From positions 162,047-226,046 of the forward strand of contig NZ_JAGMUL010000169.1 of the NCBI RefSeq assembly GCF_019049285.1: a DNA stretch of 64,000 nucleotides, written 5' to 3'. The notes under the pieces are model-generated. The model was not told the DNA's origin. It searched no databases and was given only the letters and a program-made list of their open reading frames with translations. Shown one piece after another: positions 1-7,645 of this stretch (positions are counted from its first letter, which is position 1; each line of letters begins with the position of its first letter). The position numbers and the translations under genes were made by a program. The DNA is from Streptomyces sp. AC550_RSS872. GTDB lineage: Bacteria > Actinomycetota > Actinomycetes > Streptomycetales > Streptomycetaceae.

Positions 1-276
1 GGCCTGGACGGCGTCGGCCTTCGTGATCTTCCCGTTGGCCACGGTCAGCCGTACCTGCACGGCCCCGTACTGGGTCTGCGCCGCGTCACCGGTGAACGTG
101 CCGGTGGCGGCCGCCTGGGCGCCGCCCTGGGCCGAGGCCGCCGGCGGTGCGCCGACGCCTGCCGCCTGCGCGGAACCCGGGTCGGACGCCGGTTTCAGCG
201 ACAGCAGCAGCACGATCCCGGACACGGTGGCGGCGCCGGCCAGCACGACACGCCTGATGGGATGACTCTTCCTCAT
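1..276 (-). CDS. FMN-binding domain protein, N-terminal part (runs off the window)
   Basis: The reading frame is open from an ATG at 276 to base 1, giving the first 92 residues; the C-terminus lies outside. An AGGAG-type ribosome site sits just upstream of the ATG. Residues 1-30 form a secretion signal or membrane anchor (MRKSH, RR, then a hydrophobic run), followed by an Ala/Gly-rich linker and the start of a folded part (FTGDAAQTQYGAVQV, then VANGKITKADAV). This matches the opening of small FMN-binding domains, where FMN is held covalently or tightly outside the membrane. The gene follows the ferric-reductase-like flavoprotein on the same strand with a 38-nt gap, so it is probably an electron-transfer partner in the same operon. 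The family call is from pattern recognition and only the start of the domain is visible. Confidence 0.7.
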   Translation of the reverse strand, partial: MRKSHPIRRVVLAGAATVSGIVLLLSLKPASDPGSAQAAGVGAPPAASAQGGAQAAATGTFTGDAAQTQYGAVQVRLTVANGKITKADAVQA

Positions 277-314
277 CGCTCCTACAGCTCCTGAAGTCTT
301 TTGAGTCCCGTCGC

Positions 315-1697
315 TCACATCTCGAACGACTCGTGATGGATGCGGCGGGCGGGCACACCCGCGCCGCGCAGTGCTTCGTAGACGGACTGCGCGAAGCCGG
401 CCGGCCCGCACATGAAAACGTCGTGCTTGTCGATGTCGGGCAGCTTCTGCCGCAACCGCTCCGCCGAGATGTCGGGCCGCTCGCCGTCCGGGCTGTTCAC
501 CGCGTACATCAGACGGGCACCGCGCTCGTCGGCGATCTTGGCCAGCTCGTCCCACAGCGCCAGGTCCTGGGTGCTGTTGGCCCGGTAGAGGAGGGTGATG
601 TCACCGGCCGCGCCGGGCAGCGTCTCGAACAGGGCCCGCATCGGTGTGATGCCGACACCGCCGGCGACCAGCAGCACCTTGCCGCGGCTGCGCCGCTGGG
701 CGGTCATGGCGCCGTACGGCCCCTCGGCCCACACCTTGGTGCCGGGCCTCAGGTCACGCAGTCGCGACGTGTGGTCGCCGATCGCCTTGACCGTGATCCG
801 CAGCATGTCCGGTCGGGGCGCCGCCGACAGCGAGTACGGGTGGGAACTGAACCGCATCCCCGGCGCCTTGAACCGCCACCGGAAGAACTGCCCGGCCTCC
901 GCCCCCATCCGGTGCAGCTTGCGCCCGCCGATCAGCACCGACACGATGCCCGGCGTCTCCTCGATGACCGCCTCGACGTACATCCGGTGCCGCAGGTTGA
1001 GGCGGATCGGGGTGATGACCCGGTACCAGAGCACCAGGGCGGTCACGATGCCGTACAGCCCGTACCAGAAGGTCTTCGCGGTGGGCTCGACGGCGAACTC
1101 GTTGCCGGTGGTGATCTGGTGCCAGAACGTCAGGTACACGGCCGCGTACGTCAGCAGGTGCACGTGGTACCAGGTGTCGTACGGGATCCGGCGGCGGACG
1201 CCCCCGATCGACAGGAACGCTATGAGGAACAGCAGCCCGGTGCCGATGGCCGCCTTGCCCATGTCCGGCAGCGTGTTGACCGAGTCGACCGTCTGCTGCA
1301 CTACGTCACCGAGCGTCTTGCCGGCCTGCAACGCGTACGCCCACATCGTGAGGAAGACATGCGCGATGACCAGGCAGATCGTGTAGCGCCCGCTCATCGC
1401 GTGCCAGCGCGCGACCCGGTCCGAGCCCACCCGCCGCTCCAGCGCCGGAACCCGGGCCATCTGGAGCACGACGAGCGCCATCAGATAGCCGGCGAGCAGC
1501 CCGGTGATCCGCCCCGCGGCCAGGATCTTCGCGGTGTTGTCCGCGAGGGACGGCGTGTTGTCCCACCACAGCCACAGCACCGCCGCCGCGCCCGCCCATA
1601 GGGCGATCACCAGCGGTACGGCCGGGGAGCGGCGTGGGCGGATGCGGCGCATCGTCTGGCGGCGAGCGGCACGGCCGCCTGCGAGCGTGGTGGTCAC
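315..1697 (-). CDS. Ferric-reductase-like transmembrane flavoprotein (FAD/NAD(P)H oxidoreductase)
   Basis: A 460-residue membrane flavoprotein predicted to move electrons from NAD(P)H through FAD, and probably haem, to an extracytoplasmic acceptor. The N-terminal half has about six membrane segments (roughly 28-45, 64-82, 104-122, 148-165, 178-195, 211-229). Candidate haem-ligand histidines are His99, His113, His178, His180 and His193. The C-terminal half is a ferredoxin-reductase fold: the FAD-binding HPYSLS motif at 286-291, the NAD(P)H-binding GGVGITP at 346-352, and a CGP motif near residue 435. It is upstream of the FMN-binding gene on the same strand, which suggests a two-component transmembrane electron shuttle. 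The real acceptor (iron, quinone, or the FMN protein) cannot be read from sequence. Confidence 0.85.
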   Translation of the reverse strand: MTTTLAGGRAARRQTMRRIRPRRSPAVPLVIALWAGAAAVLWLWWDNTPSLADNTAKILAAGRITGLLAGYLMALVVLQMARVPALERRVGSDRVARWHAMSGRYTICLVIAHVFLTMWAYALQAGKTLGDVVQQTVDSVNTLPDMGKAAIGTGLLFLIAFLSIGGVRRRIPYDTWYHVHLLTYAAVYLTFWHQITTGNEFAVEPTAKTFWYGLYGIVTALVLWYRVITPIRLNLRHRMYVEAVIEETPGIVSVLIGGRKLHRMGAEAGQFFRWRFKAPGMRFSSHPYSLSAAPRPDMLRITVKAIGDHTSRLRDLRPGTKVWAEGPYGAMTAQRRSRGKVLLVAGGVGITPMRALFETLPGAAGDITLLYRANSTQDLALWDELAKIADERGARLMYAVNSPDGERPDISAERLRQKLPDIDKHDVFMCGPAGFAQSVYEALRGAGVPARRIHHESFEM

Positions 1698-1795
1698 GGT
1701 TCCTCCGGGGACGGGAGCAAGGGGAGTGCGTGATGGGCGTGGTCCCTTGGCCCTGAGATACGTGCGAGGAGGTCCGTGTGTTCAGCGGTGCGCGC

Positions 1796-2497
1796 TCAGT
1801 ACCGGGTGATGGCCGTCGGCCCTTTCGCCGTCCCGATCGCGATGTGCGGTTTGCGCCCCGGATCGGCCCATCTGAGGATCCGGCGCATCGCGTCCCGCGA
1901 CACCGACACACACCCGGCCGTCGCCCCGCGCCCCTTCACATGGAGGAAGATCCCGGCTCCGCGGCCCTTCACCGGACGCTCGTAGTTGAACCCGATGACG
2001 AGCGCGTGCGCGTACAGCGCCCCGTACGAGACGAGGTGCTCGGACTCGGCGGCCCGGCAGTCACGGGCCCGCGGCTCGCTCCACCGGTTGTAGACACGGG
2101 AGTCGTTGTCCTGGCACCACCAGGAGTCCTTGCCCACCCGGCGGTACTCGTACGACGTCCCGCGCGGCGCCGCCTCGATGCCGAAGGCGTACGGCAGCCC
2201 GTACAGCCCGGTCGGCGTGGTGTTGGTGCTCTGCCTGCGCCTGGCCCCCTCGACGAGCCCCTTCGCGCCGAAGCGGGCGGACGCCGAGCCGGCCTTCACC
2301 CATGTCCCGTCGACCCGGTCCCACCAGGTCACGGTGCCGGACGTCGAGCCCGCTCCCGGTGCCACGGCGCTGATCAGCTGGGTGCCGCCCCCGGTGTCGG
2401 CCATGCGTGCGGGCAGCGGGGGCCGGGGCGTGCCGGCCGGCGCGGCGCCGACTACGAGGAGGGACGCGGACGCGAGGGCGACGACACCGGGGCGCAT
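1796..2497 (-). CDS. Secreted L,D-transpeptidase (YkuD) family protein
   Basis: A 233-residue exported protein. Residues 1-22 are a signal peptide (MRPGVVALASASLLVVGAAPA). The C-terminal catalytic motif reads HVKGRGATAGCVSVS at 186-200, giving the conserved His and the nucleophile Cys196 of YkuD L,D-transpeptidases. These enzymes form 3-3 crosslinks in peptidoglycan or attach proteins to it, outside the membrane. There is no PG-binding or Ig-like domain, so this is a compact single-domain member. The start follows the upstream PNPOx-like gene by only 3 nt, so the two are co-transcribed. The fold is clear; the in vivo substrate is not. Confidence 0.85.
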   Translation of the reverse strand: MRPGVVALASASLLVVGAAPAGTPRPPLPARMADTGGGTQLISAVAPGAGSTSGTVTWWDRVDGTWVKAGSASARFGAKGLVEGARRRQSTNTTPTGLYGLPYAFGIEAAPRGTSYEYRRVGKDSWWCQDNDSRVYNRWSEPRARDCRAAESEHLVSYGALYAHALVIGFNYERPVKGRGAGIFLHVKGRGATAGCVSVSRDAMRRILRWADPGRKPHIAIGTAKGPTAITRY

Positions 2498-2500
2498 GGT

Positions 2501-3085
2501 TCAGACGCTAGACGGCGGGAGGGGCAACGGCACTCCGGGTAGGCCATCCAGGCTGGTCGCGATGTGCCTCTTGGCGAAGTACGCGCTCAGCGAGTCGTCG
2601 TCCTCGCGCGCGAACCGCCTGGCGTGCAGGTCGCGATCCTCGTCGTACGTCATGAGCGGTACCGCGTATCCGCAGGAGTCGCGAATGACATCGGCCCGCA
2701 CCAGGACGATCGCGCGCAGACCGTGCAGGGACGGGTCGATGTCGGGAAAGTGCCCGAGCAACTCCTTGAACCGCGGGTCGTCACGGAAGACCGCCTCACC
2801 GCGGCCGTGCACCCGCACGATGTTGGGCGGGCCCTGGAAGGCGCACCACATCAGGGTGATCCGGCCGTTCTCCCGCAGATGCGCGACCGTCTCGGCGTTG
2901 GAGCCGGCGAAGTCGAGGTAGGCCAGGGTCACTTCGTCGAGGATCGCGAAGGAGCCCTTGAGGCCTTTGGGGGAGAGGTTGACCGTGCCGTCGGCCGACA
3001 GGGGAGCGGTCGCGGTGAAGAAGAGGGGCTGCTCCTCGATGAACGTGCGGAGTCTGCCGTCTATGCGTGCATAGGTTTTTCCCAC
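2501..3085 (-). CDS. Pyridoxamine 5'-phosphate oxidase-like FMN/F420-binding protein
   Basis: A 194-residue split-barrel protein that starts with GTG at 3085 (MGKTYARIDGRL). The N-terminal LFFTATAPLSADGTVNLSPKG and the following FAILDEVTLAYLDFAGSNAET are typical of the PNPOx-like flavin-reductase superfamily, which binds FMN or F420. The WCAFQGPPNIVRVHGRG strand is also characteristic. The extended C-terminal part (YDEDRDLHARRFARED) is common in actinobacterial members annotated only as PNPOx family. It is the first gene of a two-gene unit with the L,D-transpeptidase (3-nt gap). The substrate is unknown, and authentic vitamin B6 metabolism is not implied. Confidence 0.8.
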   Translation of the reverse strand: MGKTYARIDGRLRTFIEEQPLFFTATAPLSADGTVNLSPKGLKGSFAILDEVTLAYLDFAGSNAETVAHLRENGRITLMWCAFQGPPNIVRVHGRGEAVFRDDPRFKELLGHFPDIDPSLHGLRAIVLVRADVIRDSCGYAVPLMTYDEDRDLHARRFAREDDDSLSAYFAKRHIATSLDGLPGVPLPLPPSSV

Positions 3086-3202
3086 GTCAACCGAGTATGG
3101 ACCCAGGTCGTTCGTTTGTCTAAGGAATTGTGGGGTGTGTACGGAATCACCGCGGCCGCCCCGGCCGGCGTGCCAACGGGGCGGCCACGGCTGCCTGTCA
3201 CG

Positions 3203-4129
3203 TCACTGGTTGAGCGTGCAGGGGGCGAACGCCTCCAGCCCCTCGGGCTTGGCGGCCGCGCGGCCGATGGCGGTCTCGATGCGGTTGAGTGCGGCTACGC
3301 GCTTGTCTTCCAGCGGGCCGAGGATGGCGTTCTGGACGAAGTTGGGTCCGCCCTGGCCGACGGTGTTGACGAGGCGTTGGTTGGCTTCGTCGATCTGGGT
3401 CTGGAGCTGGGCGAGGTTGCGGTCGACCTCGGCCTGTGCGGACGCGGGGATCGCGGGCAGCTGGCCGGTCACGTCCGGGCACGTGATGGTGCCGACGCCG
3501 GCGTTCCCCGCGTCGCCCGCCGCGTCACCGGCGTCCTCACCCGCACCGGCGTCGGCACCGGCGCCCCCTTCCTCACCGGCACCGGCCTCCGCGCCCGCGC
3601 CCGCCTCCGCGTCCTCACCGGCACCGGCACCGGCGCCGGCCTCCTCACCCGCACCCGCCCCGCCACCGGCGCCATCGGCGTTGAGCGTGCAGGGGGCGAA
3701 CGCCTCCAGCCCCTCGGGCTTGGCGGCCGCGCGGCCGATGGCGGTCTCGATGCGGTTGAGTGCGGCTACGCGCTTGTCTTCCAGCGGGCCGAGGATGGCG
3801 TTCTGGACGAAGTTGGGTCCGCCCTGGCCGACGGTGTTGACGAGGCGTTGGTTGGCTTCGTCGATCTGGGTCTGGAGCTGGGCGAGGTTGCGGTCGACCT
3901 CGGCCTGCGCGGACGCGGGGATCGCGGGCAGCCGGCCGGTCACGTCCGGGCACGTGATGGTGCCGGGTCCGGCCAGCGTGCGGGCGTTCGTGCCGGTGCT
4001 CTTCGAAGACGATGTCGTCTCCCCGGCAAGGGCGAAGCCGGCGATCACCGTGCCGGACAGCGCCACCGCGGCGGCACCGCCGATGAACGCGACGCGGCGC
4101 TTGTTGTACTTCGGAAGAGCCCTGGACAT
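3203..4129 (-). CDS. Secreted protein of unknown function with a duplicated Cys-pair domain
   Basis: A 308-residue exported protein that I do not recognise as a named family. It starts with MSRALPKYNKRRVAFIGG and has one hydrophobic export segment to about residue 36. It then carries two copies of a ~94-residue domain that begins TITCPDVTG and ends FAPCTLN, at about residues 57-150 and 214-307. Each copy has one Cys at either end, probably a disulfide, and a helical middle (AQLQTQIDEANQRLV, LEDKRVAALNRIETAIG). The copies differ at one residue (Arg or Gln after CPDVTG). Between them is a ~60-residue linker made almost entirely of Gly, Ala, Glu and Asp. It is divergent from argH. The DNA repeats are listed separately. 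Confidence 0.75.
   Translation of the reverse strand: MSRALPKYNKRRVAFIGGAAAVALSGTVIAGFALAGETTSSSKSTGTNARTLAGPGTITCPDVTGRLPAIPASAQAEVDRNLAQLQTQIDEANQRLVNTVGQGGPNFVQNAILGPLEDKRVAALNRIETAIGRAAAKPEGLEAFAPCTLNADGAGGGAGAGEEAGAGAGAGEDAEAGAGAEAGAGEEGGAGADAGAGEDAGDAAGDAGNAGVGTITCPDVTGQLPAIPASAQAEVDRNLAQLQTQIDEANQRLVNTVGQGGPNFVQNAILGPLEDKRVAALNRIETAIGRAAAKPEGLEAFAPCTLNQ
3209..3494. repeat. Internal gene repeat, copy 1 (286 bp)
   Basis: This 286-bp segment and 3680-3965 are direct repeats offset by 471 bp (157 codons). Base-by-base comparison shows two differences: T versus C in the GCC/TGC-side codon near 3436, and T versus C near 3461, the latter giving the single Gln/Arg change. Synonymous positions are otherwise identical, so the duplication is very recent or is maintained by gene conversion. 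Confidence 0.95.
3680..3965. repeat. Internal gene repeat, copy 2 (286 bp)
   Basis: Second copy of the near-identical 286-bp repeat encoding the Cys-pair domain of the secreted protein. It encodes the N-terminal of the two domains, because the gene is on the minus strand. Confidence 0.95.
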
Positions 4130-4305
4130 GCGGATGCCTCACTCGGGTTCGGGGATGTCGTCTGTGCGTGATGTCTGCTGCAAACGCGGCGCCTGCGTTC
4201 GGCGAGAGGTACGGGTAAGCGGTTTCCCGCGTTCAAAGGGAGCGCGAATTTTCTGCCGCACCCCAACCCTGAGTTGACCGACCCGGCTTCCTGAATTGAC
4301 GAATC

Positions 4306-4359
4306 ATGCAGAGCTCTGCATACTCATGCAGGTGAATGTGTGGTCAAGCGCACTAGCCT
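4306..4359 (+). promoter_or_regulatory. ARG-box-like operator and promoter of argH
   Basis: Bases 4306-4321 form a perfect palindrome ATGCAGAGCTCTGCAT. Overlapping it, 4317-4330 read TGCAT-ACTC-ATGCA, the 5-4-5 spacing of ArgR half-sites. A -10 hexamer TAGCCT lies at 4354-4359, and GTGAAT at 4332-4337 is a weak -35 at 16 nt, so the palindromes abut the -35. ArgR repression by arginine is the expected regulation; the assignment is an inference from symmetry, spacing and the downstream gene. Confidence 0.6.
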
Positions 4360-4364
4360 GACGA

Positions 4365-4395
4365 CCGCCTCCCCGTTCACGCCACGGGGAGGCGG
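4365..4395 (+). promoter_or_regulatory. Strong hairpin at the 5' end of the argH leader
   Basis: CCGCCTCCCCG at 4365-4375 pairs perfectly with CGGGGAGGCGG at 4385-4395 around a 9-nt loop. It begins about 6 nt after the -10 hexamer, so it would be the very 5' end of the transcript, ~35 nt before the argH start. It could stabilise the mRNA or act as an attenuator; no U-tract follows. Confidence 0.55.
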
Positions 4396-4429
4396 TGCCA
4401 CATCCAGACCCTCCCGAGGAGCGCAGCAA

Positions 4430-5863
4430 GTGAGCAGCAACAGCGGTGACGTCCGGCTCTGGGGCGGCCGTTTCGCCGACGGTCCCGCCGAGGCCCTGGC
4501 CAAGCTGTCCGCATCCGTCCACTTCGACTGGCGGCTGGCCCCGTACGACATCGCCGGTTCGCGTGCCCACGCGCGCGTGCTGCACAAGGCGGGGCTGCTC
4601 ACGGAGGACGAGCTGACCCGGATGATCGCGGGCCTTGACCAGCTCGAAGCGGATGTCGCCGACGGCTCCTTCGTGGGCACGATCGCCGACGAGGACGTGC
4701 ACACCGCCCTGGAGCGCGGCCTGCTGGAGCGCCTCGGCGCCGACCTCGGCGGCAAGCTGCGCGCGGGACGGTCGAGGAACGACCAGGTGGCCACCCTCTT
4801 CCGGATGTACCTGCGGGACCACGCCCGCGTCATCGGCGGTCTGATCGCCGACCTCCAGGACGCGCTGATCGGCCTCGCGGAGGCCCATCCGGACGTGGCG
4901 ATGCCCGGCCGCACCCACCTCCAGCACGCCCAGCCGGTGCTCTTCGCCCACCATGTCCTGGCCCACGTCCAGTCCCTGTCCCGGGACGCGGAGCGGCTGC
5001 GCCAGTGGGACGAGCGCACCGCGGTCTCCCCGTACGGCTCGGGTGCCCTGGCGGGATCTTCCCTCGGCCTGGACCCGGAGGCGGTGGCGAAGGACCTCGG
5101 CTTCGAGCACGGGTCGGCCGCCAACTCGATCGACGGCACGGCCTCCCGTGACTTCGTCGCCGAGTTCGCCTTCATCACCGCGATGATCGGCGTGAACCTC
5201 TCCCGGATCGCCGAGGAGATCATCATCTGGAACACGAAGGAGTTCTCCTTCGTGACCCTGCACGACGCGTTCTCCACGGGCTCGTCGATCATGCCGCAGA
5301 AGAAGAACCCGGATATCGCGGAGCTCGCGCGCGGCAAGTCCGGCCGCCTGATCGGCAACCTGACGGGCCTGATGGCCACCCTCAAGGCGCTCCCGCTGGC
5401 GTACAACCGTGACCTCCAGGAGGACAAGGAGCCGGTCTTCGACTCCTGCGACCAGCTGGAGGTCCTGCTCCCCGCCTTCACCGGCATGATGGCCACCCTC
5501 ACCGTCAACCGCGAGCGCATGGAGGAACTGGCCCCGGCCGGCTTCTCCCTCGCCACCGACATCGCCGAGTGGCTGGTCAAGCAGGGCGTCCCCTTCCGCG
5601 TCGCCCACGAGGTCGCCGGCGAGTGCGTCAAGGTCGCCGAGGCCGAGGGCAAGGAACTGGACGACCTGACGGACGAACAGTTCGCGAAGATCTCGGCCCA
5701 CTTGACCCCGCAGGTGCGGTCGGTCCTCAACGTCCCGGGCGCGCTGGCCTCCCGCAACGGCCGGGGCGGCACGGCACCGAGCGCGGTGGCGGTGCAACTG
5801 GCCGAGGTGAAGGCAGACGTGGCGGCCCAGCACGAGTGGGCGGCGGCCAAGAAGACTCGGTAG
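4430..5863 (+). CDS. argH: Argininosuccinate lyase
   Basis: A 477-residue cytoplasmic enzyme that splits argininosuccinate to arginine and fumarate, the last step of arginine synthesis. GTG at 4430 was chosen because GAGGAG at about 4415-4421 is well placed and the product then begins SSNSGDVRLWGGRFADGPAE, the usual N-terminus. The fumarase/ASL superfamily signature GSSIMPQKKNPD lies at residues 284-295 and includes the catalytic serine loop. GRTHLQHAQPV further upstream is the second conserved block. Length is normal for the family. The gene stands alone, away from other arg genes, with an ARG-box-like operator upstream. Identification is secure. Confidence 0.97.
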   Translation: MSSNSGDVRLWGGRFADGPAEALAKLSASVHFDWRLAPYDIAGSRAHARVLHKAGLLTEDELTRMIAGLDQLEADVADGSFVGTIADEDVHTALERGLLERLGADLGGKLRAGRSRNDQVATLFRMYLRDHARVIGGLIADLQDALIGLAEAHPDVAMPGRTHLQHAQPVLFAHHVLAHVQSLSRDAERLRQWDERTAVSPYGSGALAGSSLGLDPEAVAKDLGFEHGSAANSIDGTASRDFVAEFAFITAMIGVNLSRIAEEIIIWNTKEFSFVTLHDAFSTGSSIMPQKKNPDIAELARGKSGRLIGNLTGLMATLKALPLAYNRDLQEDKEPVFDSCDQLEVLLPAFTGMMATLTVNRERMEELAPAGFSLATDIAEWLVKQGVPFRVAHEVAGECVKVAEAEGKELDDLTDEQFAKISAHLTPQVRSVLNVPGALASRNGRGGTAPSAVAVQLAEVKADVAAQHEWAAAKKTR

Positions 5864-5871
5864 GGGCAGCG

Positions 5872-5910
5872 CCCTTCAGGGGCGCGGGGAACTGCGCGAT
5901 CAGCCACAAC
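5872..5910 (+). repeat. Dispersed intergenic repeat family A, copy 1
   Basis: Copy of a short element reading CAGGGGCGCGGGGAACTGCG followed by CGATCAGCCACAAC, located just after the argH stop. Related copies are at about 11361, 14811, 46950 and 53042. Confidence 0.8.
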
Positions 5911-6023
5911 GATCCCGCACTCGCCAAGGCACCGCACAAACCGAGCTCGTAGGCGGAACGTAAGGTCATCGCGGGATACGTTGGTCCGAAGCTGTACCGG
6001 AGCCGACCGAAACGGAGCCCGCG

Positions 6024-6995
6024 ATGCCCTTCGCCCGACTGGCAACAGCAACGACCCCGACCTGCCACATCGGACTCGGCCTCGCCGCCGTCGGCCGCCC
6101 GGGCTACATCAACTTGGGCCGAGAGCAGGACCTCGGGGAGAACCGCAGCGTCGAAACGCTGCGCACCCGCACCCACGAACTCCTCGACGCCGCCTACGCC
6201 CAAGGCGTCCGCTACTTCGACGCCGCCCGCTCCTACGGCCGCTCGGAGGAGTTCCTCGCCGACTGGCTCAACGCCCGCCCCGCGTTCGACGACATCGTCG
6301 TGGGCAGCAAGTGGGGCTACACCTACACCGCCGACTGGACCACCGACGCCGAGAAGCACGAGGTCAAGGACCACAGCCTCCAGACCTACGAGCGTCAGCG
6401 CGCCGAGTCCGACGCCCTGCTCGGCGACCGTCTCGACCTCTACCAGATCCACTCGGTGACCCCGGACAGCCCCGCCCTCACCGACAAGGACCTCCACGTC
6501 AGGCTCGCCGAGGCCGCCGCCCAGGGCCTCACCATCGGTTTCTCCACCAGCGGCCCGGCCCAAGCGGCAGCGATCCGCGCCGCCCTCGCCGTGACGGTCG
6601 ACGGTGAGCCGCTCTTCCGGACCGTCCAGTCGACGTACAACGCCCTGGAGACCTCGGCCGGCCCCGCCCTCGCCGAGGCCCACGACGCCGGGCTCACGGT
6701 GATCGTCAAGGAGGGCATGGCCAACGGGCGGCTCGCGCACTCGTACGCGCCGGACGCGCTGAAGGCCGTGGCGGAGGAGACGGAACTCGGCTGCGACGCC
6801 GTCGCCCTCGCGCTGATCCTCCGACAGCCGTGGGCCGGTGTGGTGCTCTCCGGCGCAGCGACGACCGTACAGCTCGCGTCCAACCTGCACGCGGCCGTGG
6901 TCGACCTCGACGAGGAGCAGCTGGAGCGGCTCGCGGCGCTGGTCGAGGAGCCGGGCGCGTACTGGGAGCGGCGCGGGCAGCTGCCCTGGCACTGA
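6024..6995 (+). CDS. Aldo/keto reductase
   Basis: A 323-residue NADPH-dependent aldo/keto reductase expected to reduce carbonyl substrates to alcohols in the cytoplasm. Visible catalytic-tetrad motifs are FDAARSYGRSE (Asp and Tyr), VGSKWG (Lys) and YQIHSV (His). The C-terminal part has the cofactor-side pattern VVLSGAATTVQLASN. ATG at 6024 follows ACGGAGC, a reasonable ribosome site. The gene ends just before a long palindrome and the tetR gene. The substrate cannot be deduced. Its N-terminus (TPTCHIGLGLAAVGRPGYINLG) is longer than in minimal AKRs but is common in actinobacterial homologues. Confidence 0.87.
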   Translation: MPFARLATATTPTCHIGLGLAAVGRPGYINLGREQDLGENRSVETLRTRTHELLDAAYAQGVRYFDAARSYGRSEEFLADWLNARPAFDDIVVGSKWGYTYTADWTTDAEKHEVKDHSLQTYERQRAESDALLGDRLDLYQIHSVTPDSPALTDKDLHVRLAEAAAQGLTIGFSTSGPAQAAAIRAALAVTVDGEPLFRTVQSTYNALETSAGPALAEAHDAGLTVIVKEGMANGRLAHSYAPDALKAVAEETELGCDAVALALILRQPWAGVVLSGAATTVQLASNLHAAVVDLDEEQLERLAALVEEPGAYWERRGQLPWH

Positions 6996-7009
6996 CAGGC
7001 CACGGTCCC

Positions 7010-7034
7010 GGGCATGTGTGAGTCACACATGCCC
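7010..7034. promoter_or_regulatory. Perfect 12-bp-arm palindrome between AKR and tetR
   Basis: GGGCATGTGTGA at 7010-7021 and TCACACATGCCC at 7023-7034 are perfect inverted repeats around one central G. With a 1-nt centre the structure looks like a protein-binding site rather than a hairpin terminator, although it follows the aldo/keto reductase stop by 14 nt and could affect termination. It lies upstream of the tetR promoter. Confidence 0.6.
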
Positions 7035-7038
7035 AGGG

Positions 7039-7069
7039 TGAGACATCAATGTCTCACATGCGCTACTCT
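7039..7069 (+). promoter_or_regulatory. tetR-MFS promoter with overlapping operator
   Basis: TGAGACAT-CA-ATGTCTCA at 7039-7056 is a perfect 8-bp-arm palindrome. A -10 hexamer TACTCT lies at 7064-7069, and 6 nt later comes the ATG at 7076. No Shine-Dalgarno is present, so transcription probably starts at the A of the ATG (leaderless mRNA). The palindrome covers the -35 zone, as expected for TetR autorepression. Confidence 0.6.
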
Positions 7070-7075
7070 CGTCTC

Positions 7076-7645
7076 ATGGCCGTCGACCGTGACCACGTAC
7101 TGCGCACCGCCGCAGCCCTGCTGACCCGCAAATCCACCGCGACCATGGACGAGGTCGCCAAGGCCGCCGGGATCAGCCGCGCCACCCTGCACCGGCAGTT
7201 CGCCGGGCGTGACGCGCTCGTGCGGGCGCTGGAGTCGCTCGGCATCGCGGAGTGCGAGGCCGCACTGGACGCCGCCCGCCTGGACGAGGGACCGGCGCGG
7301 GACGCCGTGCACCGGCTGGTCCGCGAGATCGAGCCGGCGGCCGGGCTGCTCGCCTTCCTCTACACGGAGAACCAGCTGTTCGAGGGCGAGCAGCAGAACG
7401 CGGGCTGGGCCCGCATCGACGACCGGGTCGCCGCGCTGTTCCGGCGCGGTCAGCGAAGCGGCGAGTTCCGCATCGACCTCAGCCCGGTCTGGCTCACCGA
7501 GGCGCTCTACGGCCTGCTGGGCTCCGCGGCCTGGGCGGTCGCGGAGGGCAGGGTCGCCCGCAACGACTTCACCCACATGATCGTCGAGCTGCTGCTCGGC
7601 GGCGCACTACGGCACCACACCACCGGACAGAGAGAGGAATCATGA
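7076..7645 (+). CDS. TetR-family transcriptional regulator
   Basis: A 189-residue one-component repressor. The N-terminal helix-turn-helix reads MDEVAKAAGISRATLHRQF at about residues 23-41, followed by a ligand-binding helical domain. ATG at 7076 was preferred to the upstream ATG at 7049 because that one lies inside the palindromic operator and because a -10 hexamer sits 6 nt before 7076. The stop overlaps the start of the MFS gene (ATGA at 7642-7645), so the two are translationally coupled. The standard model is that the repressor controls itself and the efflux pump and releases on binding a pump substrate. The inducer is unknown. Confidence 0.88.
   Translation: MAVDRDHVLRTAAALLTRKSTATMDEVAKAAGISRATLHRQFAGRDALVRALESLGIAECEAALDAARLDEGPARDAVHRLVREIEPAAGLLAFLYTENQLFEGEQQNAGWARIDDRVAALFRRGQRSGEFRIDLSPVWLTEALYGLLGSAAWAVAEGRVARNDFTHMIVELLLGGALRHHTTGQREES

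Noticed and set aside
2564..4171. Long open frames antisense to the PNPOx and secreted-protein genes
   Set aside because: They mirror genes with clear motifs and signal peptides on the other strand; in such GC-rich DNA the opposite strand stays open by codon bias.
4304..5833. A 509-residue frame antisense to argH
   Set aside because: argH is certain from its signature; the antisense product is composed of low-complexity Arg/Gly/Val typical of shadow frames.
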